NCBI RefSeq assembly: GCF_006715485.1
Contig: NZ_VFNH01000001.1
Location: forward strand, 1,612,001 to 1,676,000
Length of the DNA stretch: 64,000 bases
Source of the DNA: Herbaspirillum sp. SJZ107
Lineage (GTDB): Bacteria > Pseudomonadota > Gammaproteobacteria > Burkholderiales > Burkholderiaceae_D
Reading direction: 5' to 3'
Part shown: positions 26,866 through 35,192 of the stretch, piece by piece
How the letters are laid out: the number at the start of each line of letters is the position of its first letter
How positions within the stretch are numbered: the first letter of the stretch is position 1
Position numbers and translations under genes: made by a program
The notes under the pieces: model-generated
Seen by the model: only the letters and a program-made list of their open reading frames with translations
What the model was told of the DNA's origin: nothing
Databases searched by the model: none

Positions 26866-29358
26866 TTACAGGTTCATGTTGGCCTGGACGTTCACGCTCT
26901 GCTGGACCATCGAGGAGATGCCGGTGTTCTGGCTGATCACCGAGATGCCTGCAGCCGATTGCGCGGTGCCGTTCATCGTGTTCGACATGTTGAAGGTGCC
27001 GCCGCTCACGGTGTTGGTGCCGCCCATGCCGCCGGTAGCTGCGCCACCCATGCCGCCCTGGCCGTAGCCGGTGGTGATGGCAGCCAGGTCGCCGCCGCGG
27101 CCGCCGGTGGTGGTGCCGCCCGAACCGCCGGTGCCGCCGTTACCGGCAGTCGAGGCGCCCGAGGTTGCCGAGCCGGTGGTTGCCGAACCGGTGGTAGCCG
27201 AGCCGCCTGCTGCACCCGAACCCGAGGTGTTCGAGGCCATGCCGGTGTCGCCTGCCGCGCCGCCTGCTGCGCCCGAACCACCCATGCCTGCGGTGGCGGT
27301 GCCCGAAGCACCTGCACCGCCTGCGCCGCCGAGACCGCCGGTGGTCGAACCGCCGGCACCTGCGGTCGCCGAGTGCGAACCGCCTGCGCCGCCTGCACCG
27401 CTGGTGGCAGCGCCGCCGGCTGCACCCGAACCTGCGCCGTTCGAAGCCATTGCACCGGCGCCGCCTGCGCCGGCCGCTGCACCCGCACCGCCTGCGCCGC
27501 CGGCACCGCCGGCTGCACCTGCTGCACCTGCGCCGCCTGCGCCGCCGGTGGTGGTACCTGCGGTTGCCGTGCCGGCGCCGCTGGTGACTGCGCCGCCGGT
27601 GGCGCTCAGGCCGCCCGTGGTTGCGGTGCCGCTGGCGCCGCCGGTGCCGGTGCCGTTGGTGCCTTCAGTGCCGGTGCCCGGCATGCCGCCGGCGCCCGAG
27701 CTGGCGTAGGAACCGCCGGCGCTGGCCGGGGCACCCGAAGCGCCGTTCGACGCGGTGGCGCCGGCATTGCCGGCGGTACCGCCTGCTGCGCCCGAGCCGC
27801 CTGCACCGCCCATGCCGCCGGCGGCGCCGGCTGCGCCTGCACCACCCGCGCCGCCTGCTGCGCCGCGGCCGCCCATTGCGTCGCCGCTGGCGCCGCCTGC
27901 ACCGCCGGTGCCGGCCCACGAACCGCCGGTCGAGCCACCGTTACCGCCGGCGAGCGCGCCGGTCGAGCCGCCTGCAGCGCCGGTCGACGAACCGCCGGCC
28001 GCGCCTGCGCCGCCTGCGCCGCCGGTCGAGCCGGCTGCGCCGCCAGCTGCACCCGAACCGCCTGCGCCGCCCATGGCGCCGGCACCCGAGGTGGCGCCCG
28101 AAGACATGCCGCCTGCGCCGCCTGCGCCTGCCATGGCCGAACCGACCGTGGCACCGCCTGCGGTCGCGCCGGCGCTGGTGGCGTTGCCGCCTGCCGCACC
28201 GGTTGCCGCATCGGCGCTGCCGCCTGCTGCGCCGGCGCCACCGGTGGCAGCGACGCTGCCGCTGGTGCCCATTGCGCCGTTGCCGGCGGTTGCTGCGCCG
28301 CCGTTGGCGCCGCCGTTGTTCACGACCTGGTTACCGATGTTCGACACGGTGTTGCCCGAGACCGAACCGCTCAGGTTGCTGGTGGCGTTGGCGGTCGAGG
28401 TGTTGAACGAGTTGGCCAGCGACGAGCTTGCATCGCCGCCGTTGTTGGCAGCTGCTGCGCCCAGGCCCGACGCCATGGCGTCGCCGCTGCTGCGGTTCTG
28501 GCCCGAGCTGTTCTTGTTGGTCGTGGTGTTGGTGGTGGTGTTGGCCGTACGCTGGCTGTTGTCGTTGCCCTGGTTCGAGTTGTCGGTGTTGGTGGTGGTG
28601 GTGCGCTGGCTGTTGTCGCTGCGGTTGCTGCTGTCGGTGCTGGTCACCGAGCGGTTGCTGCTGTCGGTCTGCGAATTCGAAGCGGTGTTGCCGCTGTTGT
28701 TGGTGCGTGCGCTGCTGTCGTTGCCCTGGTTCGAATTGTTGGTCGACGTGGTGCGGGTGCTGTTGTCGTTGCCCTGGTTCGAGTTGTTGGTCGACGTGGT
28801 GCGCGAGCTGTTGTCGCTGCTGTCGGTGTTGGTCGTGGTGGTGGTGGTGCGGGCGCTGTTGTCGTTGCCCTGGTTCGACGCGTTGGTGCTGGTGGTGTTG
28901 CTGGTGGTGCGGGTGCTGTTGTCGTTGCCCTGGTTCGAGTTGTTGCGGCTGCTGTTGTCGCTGCTGTCGGTGTTGGTCTGGGTCCAGGTGCTGCGGTTGC
29001 TGTTGTCGGTCTGGGTGTTGGAGCGGTTGCTGCTGTCCGTCTGGGTCGTCGAACGATTGCTGTTGTCAGTCGTGACCGTGCTGGTGTTGGTGCTGCGGTT
29101 GCTGCCGTCGGTGTTGGTGGCGGTGTTGCCGCTGTTGCTGGTGGCGGTGTTGCCGGTGTTGCTGTTGTCGGTAGCGGTGTTGGTCGCCGTGTTGCCGGTG
29201 TTGCTCATGTCGGTAGCGGTCGACGTGTTGTTGCTGTCCGTGGCACGGGTCGTGTTCTGCGTGACCGTGCTGCCGCCGCGGCCAACGACGGAATCATCAG
29301 CTTGGGCGCTCAGCGAGAAAGCGAGCGAAATAGCGGTCACGAGCAAAGTCTTGTTCAT
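26866..29358 (-). CDS. 830-residue low-complexity secreted protein, amyloid subunit candidate
   Basis: The protein has a clear signal peptide (MNKTLLVTAISLAFSLSAQA) and then two distinct low-complexity halves. Residues 21 to about 292 are Asn/Ser/Thr-rich with few other residues and contain five SNQGND-type repeats. A bridge (about 293-350) has hydrophobic spacing. Residues about 350-775 are almost only Gly and Ala with Ser and Thr, silk-like. The end returns to GISVISQNTGISSMVQQSVN, the motif shared with two operon partners. There are no cysteines in the mature chain. GAGGGG precedes the ATG and a sigma-54 promoter lies upstream. It is much longer than typical FapC. A structural role in biofilm fibres is inferred. 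Confidence 0.8.
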   Translation of the reverse strand: MNKTLLVTAISLAFSLSAQADDSVVGRGGSTVTQNTTRATDSNNTSTATDMSNTGNTATNTATDNSNTGNTATSNSGNTATNTDGSNRSTNTSTVTTDNSNRSTTQTDSSNRSNTQTDNSNRSTWTQTNTDSSDNSSRNNSNQGNDNSTRTTSNTTSTNASNQGNDNSARTTTTTTNTDSSDNSSRTTSTNNSNQGNDNSTRTTSTNNSNQGNDSSARTNNSGNTASNSQTDSSNRSVTSTDSSNRSDNSQRTTTTNTDNSNQGNDNSQRTANTTTNTTTNKNSSGQNRSSGDAMASGLGAAAANNGGDASSSLANSFNTSTANATSNLSGSVSGNTVSNIGNQVVNNGGANGGAATAGNGAMGTSGSVAATGGAGAAGGSADAATGAAGGNATSAGATAGGATVGSAMAGAGGAGGMSSGATSGAGAMGGAGGSGAAGGAAGSTGGAGGAGAAGGSSTGAAGGSTGALAGGNGGSTGGSWAGTGGAGGASGDAMGGRGAAGGAGGAGAAGAAGGMGGAGGSGAAGGTAGNAGATASNGASGAPASAGGSYASSGAGGMPGTGTEGTNGTGTGGASGTATTGGLSATGGAVTSGAGTATAGTTTGGAGGAGAAGAAGGAGGAGGAGAAAGAGGAGAMASNGAGSGAAGGAATSGAGGAGGSHSATAGAGGSTTGGLGGAGGAGASGTATAGMGGSGAAGGAAGDTGMASNTSGSGAAGGSATTGSATTGSATSGASTAGNGGTGGSGGTTTGGRGGDLAAITTGYGQGGMGGAATGGMGGTNTVSGGTFNMSNTMNGTAQSAAGISVISQNTGISSMVQQSVNVQANMNL

Positions 29359-29420
29359 TCGAGTTTCCCCTCTGGGTGTTGGTTGGTAGTAGGCCGGCTG
29401 TAGCGCCGACCTCTTTCACT

Positions 29421-29437
29421 TTGCACAACACGTGCCA
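29421..29437 (-). promoter_or_regulatory. Sigma-54 promoter of the amyloid operon
   Basis: On the minus strand the sequence is TGGCACGTGTTGTGCAA. The -24 GG and -12 GC are separated by ten bases and the -24 element TGGCACG is consensus. It lies 63-79 bases upstream of the large subunit's start codon, giving a leader of about 50 bases. An NtrC-class activator gene is immediately upstream. Confidence 0.88.
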
Positions 29438-29546
29438 GCGATACTGTCGAGTTCGCTAAGTATCTGTTTTTGAAGGCTTTGCCAGATTCATCCGACACGA
29501 ATGTCAGACTCAGTCTGATACGATTTGATGAAAATACCGATTAAGT

Positions 29547-29615
29547 GTTACACAAGTGGCACAGATGTGTAACGGAGGGTGTGGCAACACACAGAGTTCA
29601 CTGCACACGTGTAAC
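29547..29615. promoter_or_regulatory. GTGTAAC heptamer cluster, activator-site candidates
   Basis: GTGTAAC occurs at 29567-29573 and 29609-29615 on the plus strand and at 29547-29553 on the minus strand, 110-190 bases upstream of the sigma-54 promoter, the usual distance for enhancer sites. Two more copies are at 31300 and 31514. These may be binding sites for the adjacent activator. Confidence 0.6.
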
Positions 29616-29889
29616 ACCCTGTTACGACTGTAAAAAAAGGTTATTCAGCATATAAATCAAGGACTTATGATGTGCCTGAATGTTGTGCCACGAACGCCCC
29701 GACACACTTGTAGGACAGCCTGTAAAGGATGCTTGGAGGATATATTTCGATAAGGCCGCGCGTCAGGCAGTGCGGCCTGGTAGTGGGGAAGAGGGAGAAG
29801 GGCTGCCGCCGCGTCGGGGTCGCGGCGGGCGCATCCGGCGCGGCACAAGGTGCCAGCGCCGTCGACAAGATGGATCTGGACGGCAGGCG

Positions 29890-31224
<1,335 letters not shown>

Positions 31225-31610
31225 CCATCCTCCAGAGACGTCAAACGGCGCCGCCGCTGCAGGGAGCAGCGATGGCGCCATCGAATGTTTATTTTACAAG
31301 TGTAACCAAATGTTAGAAATGCCATTCTTGTATGTATCAGTGGCAATTTCTACACATCAGTTAAAGTTTCACCAACATTATGCCGATCGATTGCGGAAAG
31401 TGGCGGACGATTCGCATGCGTCGCCAGAGCGAAGATGTGCAAAGATACGGAACGCGGCATCCGGAAACACTGATTGCCACTTTTGGTATCAACAAAAAGT
31501 TCCTGTTGACAATGTGTAACGCAGGGTTGACAGCGTGGCGCTACAGGTGCAACGTGAAAGTTACAGGCTTGTGACTATTGGTAGGTGGAAAATTGGCCGG
31601 GGAGGGCTGC
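31225..31610. other. Divergent intergenic region, activator gene / flavin-type oxidase gene
   Basis: These 386 bases are AT-richer than the surroundings. They carry two GTGTAAC heptamers (31300-31306 and 31514-31520). A minus-strand TAAAAT at 31292-31297 could be the -10 of the activator gene, with the first heptamer just upstream of it, suggesting autoregulation. No gene is seen. Confidence 0.5.
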
Positions 31611-32069
31611 ATGGACGAGGCACAACGGGAATTCATCAGGCAGGTGCTGGACCACGGTACCGACCTGACGCTGGCAACGATCCGGCCGGACGGCTATCCG
31701 CAGGCGACCACCGTCAGCTTCGCCTGCCGCGACATGACGCTGTACGCCGGGATCGGGCGCGGCAGCCAGAAGGCGAACAACATCCGCCACAACGACAAGG
31801 TATCCCTGACGATCAACCTGCCGTACCACGATTGGCGCGACATCCGCGGCCTGTCGATGAGCGCGCATGCCGAGATCCTCGACGATCCGCAGGATGCCGA
31901 TACGGCGCGCGCCTGTCTCGAGGCACGCTTTCCGGATGTGTCGGAGTGGGTGGGGCCGGACATGGCGGCGGAAGTGGTGTTCCTGCGCATCCGGCCGATG
32001 CTGGTGTCGGTGATCGACTATTCGAAGGGATTCGGCCACACTGAACTGATTAACGCGGGAAGCGACTGA
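31611..32069 (+). CDS. Pyridoxamine 5'-phosphate oxidase-fold protein
   Basis: This 152-residue split-barrel protein begins MDEAQREFIRQVLDHGTDLT. The FMN-barrel segment TLATIRPDGYPQATTVSFAC and GSQKANNIRHNDKVSLTINL match the PNPOx-like (general stress FMN) family. It probably binds FMN or F420-like flavin; the true substrate is unknown. A strong GGGGAGGG site eight bases before the ATG decides the start. One GTGTAAC heptamer lies about 90 bases upstream. Confidence 0.85.
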   Translation: MDEAQREFIRQVLDHGTDLTLATIRPDGYPQATTVSFACRDMTLYAGIGRGSQKANNIRHNDKVSLTINLPYHDWRDIRGLSMSAHAEILDDPQDADTARACLEARFPDVSEWVGPDMAAEVVFLRIRPMLVSVIDYSKGFGHTELINAGSD

Positions 32070-32105
32070 CGGAACGTCCGGTCAGGCGCTTCCCGGGTAC
32101 AGGTC

Positions 32106-34076
32106 TCAGGCGCGCGGGCGCTGGCGGTGGAACACCAGCGGGCTGTACGGAATCGCCGACGGCGGCGGCGATTGCAGGATGTGCGGCTTCATCGCGCCGA
32201 TGATGTGCATCTCGCACGGCTTGCAGTCGAACTTCAGCGTGTACTTTTCCTCGCCGCTGACCAGCGTCATCGGCTCGGCCCGCACCTGGCCCTGCACACC
32301 CTGCACGCCCTTGGCCTGCTTCGGGCACAGGTTGAACGAGAAGCGCAGGCAGTGCTTGGTGATCATCAGGGGGACTTCGCCGGCTTCCTCGTGCGCCTCG
32401 TAGGCGGCGTCGATCAGCTGCACGCCGTACTTGTGATAGAAGGCGCGGGCCTTGTCGTTGTAGACGTTGGCCAGGTAGCTGAGCTGGGTCTCCGGATACA
32501 CCGGTGGCGGGTTCGCGACCTGCGCGCGTTCCGGACGCTCCCAGCTGCCCAGGCGTGCCGCTTCGTGGGCGGTGACGGCGTCGCGGCGCAGCGCGTTGAT
32601 GGCACTGGCGGCCACGAACCACGGCTGCGACAGCTGCAGGGTGACCGACCCGGCTTCGAACATCGTGTTGCCCAGCTTGCCCAGGCTGGTGCGCAGCGCG
32701 CTGTCGGCCTGCGCCGCTTCGCGCGCGGGCTGCAGAGCGATCAGCGCATCGGCGTGGCTCTCGATGCCGTCCTCGTCGCGCAGCTTCAGGCGCAGGCCAC
32801 CTTCGATCTCGGACAGGACCAGGTCGACGCCGACACGGCGCTCGGACGATTTCTTGGTCAGCTGCGCTTCCCAGGTATGGTCGCGGTTGCGGTGGATCAC
32901 GCTGCCGACCTTGAGGCCGGGCAGGTTGGCCAGGGTCTCGTTCGGGAACACGCGCCAGCGCTGGCCGTCCTCGTCTTCACCCAGCTTTTGCACGGTATTG
33001 GCCTGGATGCCGATCGTCTCGCGCTTGTGCATGTAGTTCAGGCCATCGCCGTTGGCCATGGCGCTGTGGGCAACGATGTCGAAATTGTCGCCGCCGATGC
33101 GCACCACGGTGCCCAGTTCCACGCCCACGTACTTGGGCGAATCGAAGGCGCCGATGGTCTGCTGGCGGCCCTGGGCAAAGTAATCGGTATGGCCGCGGTG
33201 GAAATTCTTGTCCACGTCCGGCGTGAACAGCACGCGCGTGCGGCCGCTGGAAGCCCGCGCCAGTTCCGGGCGGCGCTCCAGGATCTCGTCCAGCAGCAGG
33301 CGGTAGTGGGCGGTGATGTTCTTCACGTAGCCCATGTCCTTGTAGCGGCCCTCGATCTTGAACGAGCGCACGCCGGCGTCGATCAGCGCTTCCAGGTTGC
33401 GGCTCTGGTCGTTGTCCTTCATCGACAGCAGGTGCTTTTCGTAAGCCACCACGCGGCCCTGGCCGTCCGACAAGGTATACGGCAGGCGGCACGCCTGCGA
33501 GCAGTCGCCGCGGTTGGCGCTGCGGCCGTTGTCCGCATGCGAGATGTAGCACTGGCCCGAGAAGGCCACGCACAGGGCGCCGTGGATGAAGTATTCGAGC
33601 GGGGTGTCGACCTCGGCACGGATCTTGCGGATCTGCTCGATCGTCAGTTCGCGCGCCAGCACCAGCTGGCTGAAGCCGACCTGGGACAGGAATTTCGCCT
33701 TTTCCAGCGTGCGGATGTCGCACTGGGTGCTGGCATGCATCTGGATCGGCGGCAGGTCGAGCTCGAGCAGGCCCATGTCCTGGATGATCAGGGCATCGAC
33801 GCCGGCCTCGTACAGCTGCCAGATCTGCTTGCGCGCCGTTTCCAGCTCGGCGTCGTGCATGATCGTGTTCATGGTCACGAAGATGCGCGACCGGTAGCAG
33901 TGCGCGAATTCGACCAGCGCCGCGATGTCTTCCAGCGGGTTGCTGGCGTTGTGGCGCGCGCCGAAGGCGGGGCCGCCGATATAGACCGCGTCCGCCCCGT
34001 GCAGGATCGCCTCCCGGCCGATCTCGGCGGTCTTGGCGGGGGACAGCAGTTCGAGCTGGTGGGCGAGCAGTGACAT
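32106..34076 (-). CDS. rlhA: RlhA, 23S rRNA hydroxycytidine synthase (U32 family)
   Basis: This 656-residue U32-family protein makes 5-hydroxycytidine at position 2501 of 23S rRNA in E. coli, using a prephenate-derived source. The length matches YdcP/RlhA. The N-terminal barrel has LLSPAKTAEIGREAILHGADAV-type sequence and the Fe-S cysteines in HGALCVAFSGQCYISH and CSQACRLPY. A C-terminal DUF3656-like part ends with FNLCPKQAKG and FDCKPCEMHIIG. The gene is monocistronic. Confidence 0.9.
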   Translation of the reverse strand: MSLLAHQLELLSPAKTAEIGREAILHGADAVYIGGPAFGARHNASNPLEDIAALVEFAHCYRSRIFVTMNTIMHDAELETARKQIWQLYEAGVDALIIQDMGLLELDLPPIQMHASTQCDIRTLEKAKFLSQVGFSQLVLARELTIEQIRKIRAEVDTPLEYFIHGALCVAFSGQCYISHADNGRSANRGDCSQACRLPYTLSDGQGRVVAYEKHLLSMKDNDQSRNLEALIDAGVRSFKIEGRYKDMGYVKNITAHYRLLLDEILERRPELARASSGRTRVLFTPDVDKNFHRGHTDYFAQGRQQTIGAFDSPKYVGVELGTVVRIGGDNFDIVAHSAMANGDGLNYMHKRETIGIQANTVQKLGEDEDGQRWRVFPNETLANLPGLKVGSVIHRNRDHTWEAQLTKKSSERRVGVDLVLSEIEGGLRLKLRDEDGIESHADALIALQPAREAAQADSALRTSLGKLGNTMFEAGSVTLQLSQPWFVAASAINALRRDAVTAHEAARLGSWERPERAQVANPPPVYPETQLSYLANVYNDKARAFYHKYGVQLIDAAYEAHEEAGEVPLMITKHCLRFSFNLCPKQAKGVQGVQGQVRAEPMTLVSGEEKYTLKFDCKPCEMHIIGAMKPHILQSPPPSAIPYSPLVFHRQRPRA

Positions 34077-34190
34077 GGCGGGATCCTGGAAGGTGCGGCA
34101 GACGCGGAAGGCGGAAATTATAGCCAGATCAAGGGTTTATGTCACCGGGCAGCGCTTGTTCCTATAATGATCCTTTTGAGAAAGGTGCCT

Positions 34191-34724
34191 ATGCCGCGCA
34201 AGCTCATCGGATGGATTGCCATCCTGTTCGTCATCCTGCTGCCGGTGTCGGCCTGGGTCAGTCCGTACTGGGACCTGTACCGCCTGCGCACCGCGGTCAC
34301 CGAGCGCGATGCCGCCACGGTATCGGCGCACGTCGACTTCGCGGCGCTGCGCGACAACCTGAAGGGCCAGGTCACGACGCGCATGCAGCGCACGGTCGGC
34401 CCAGAGGACGCCAACCCGTTCGCTCGCCTGGGCGCGGCGATGGCGGCGCTGGCGGTCAACCCGATCATCGACGCGATGGTGTCGCCGGCCGGCGTGATGG
34501 CAATGCTGGACACCGGCAGGGTCGGGCTCGCCAAGCCTGAGCCGTCGGCCCAGGGCAACAACGATGCCGATGCGGCCGCGCGCGAGCGGCGCGACTGGTC
34601 GCTGCATTACCGCGAATGGGGCGAGGTCGTGGTCGGCACCGATGCCCCCGGCGCCGGCCGTTTCGTGTTCCGCCGTGCCGGCTTGTGGCACTGGGACCTG
34701 GTGGCCATCGAACTCCCGCAATAA
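34191..34724 (+). CDS. DUF2939 membrane-anchored protein
   Basis: This 177-residue protein has one N-terminal helix (MPRKLIGWIAILFVILLPVS), followed by SPYWDLYRLRTAVTERDAATVSAHVDFAALRDNLK (in part), typical of DUF2939. The C-terminal part WSLHYREWGEVVVGTD is also family-like. Function unknown. AAAGGTG precedes the ATG. Confidence 0.8.
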   Translation: MPRKLIGWIAILFVILLPVSAWVSPYWDLYRLRTAVTERDAATVSAHVDFAALRDNLKGQVTTRMQRTVGPEDANPFARLGAAMAALAVNPIIDAMVSPAGVMAMLDTGRVGLAKPEPSAQGNNDADAAARERRDWSLHYREWGEVVVGTDAPGAGRFVFRRAGLWHWDLVAIELPQ

Positions 34725-34751
34725 TTTGTGTGACGCGTCACGCGAAATCCG

Positions 34752-35192
34752 TCACGCGCCCGGCAGGCGCAGGATGTTGGCGCCGATCGAGGGCTCCTCG
34801 CGCCGTTCCAGCCGGGTGTCGTGTACTGCAATCGTCACCTCGAGCGAGCCGCGCCCGACGGTCAGCGCCAGCAGGTGTCCTCCCGTGACCTTGAAATCCG
34901 GCCCGCCGCCGACGCCGTGCGCGTGGATCGACGGCTTGCCGTCCTTCCAGGCCAGCGTGCCGTTGATCCCGGTCATTTCACGGTTCTCGAAGGTGGCCGG
35001 ATCGTAATCGCGCTTGGCGAAATCGAAAAAGCCGAAGGTGACCTTGCCGGCGAAGCCGAAGCCGGTGAAGCTGGCACTCGGGATGTCTTCGCGCAGCGCC
35101 AGCGCTTCCAGTTCGGCGAACAGGTCGTCGCCCTCGGTCAGCACCATCAGGTAGCCGGCCGGCGTGCGCATCGATTTCGCGCCGCCCCTCAT
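34752..35192 (-). CDS. PCC-domain (DUF296) protein
   Basis: This 146-residue protein has the plant-and-prokaryote conserved domain: GYLMVLTEGDDLFAELEALA, ASFTGFGFAGKVTFGFFD, HAHGVGGGPDFKVTGGHLL and the end of a beta-sheet trimer. Its ATG overlaps the stop of the upstream molybdopterin oxidoreductase (ATGA). That coupling suggests a shared function, perhaps cofactor or redox related. The histidine-rich HAHGVGG could bind metal. A second ATG seven codons in is possible. Confidence 0.82.
   Translation of the reverse strand: MRGGAKSMRTPAGYLMVLTEGDDLFAELEALALREDIPSASFTGFGFAGKVTFGFFDFAKRDYDPATFENREMTGINGTLAWKDGKPSIHAHGVGGGPDFKVTGGHLLALTVGRGSLEVTIAVHDTRLERREEPSIGANILRLPGA

Larger units (their letters stand above)
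29359..29889. other. Regulatory intergenic region of the amyloid operon
   Basis: These 531 bases hold the sigma-54 promoter, three GTGTAAC heptamers and two inverted repeats (GTAACA-CCC-TGTTAC at 29611-29625; GTTACACA and TGTGTAAC at 29547-29573). The part from 29640 to 29889, after the activator's stop, shows no supported gene. A weak GC hairpin (about 29755-29778) may end the activator transcript. Confidence 0.65.

Noticed and set aside
26812..29403. Plus-strand 863-residue Cys/Ala-rich reading frame and 544-residue Pro/Ala-rich frame at 27755-29389
   Set aside because: They are antisense images of the low-complexity subunit gene; they lack a ribosome site or signal peptide and their composition is only the complement of Gly/Ala and Asn/Ser/Thr codons.
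31336..31480. AGTGGCAAT and ATTGCCACT as an inverted repeat
   Set aside because: The arms are about 130 bases apart and short; no supported structure.
34730..34741. GTGACGCGTCAC palindrome between two gene ends, similar to the pair at 50475
   Set aside because: It lies between convergent stops, not in a promoter, so an operator role is unlikely; it may be chance or a hairpin.
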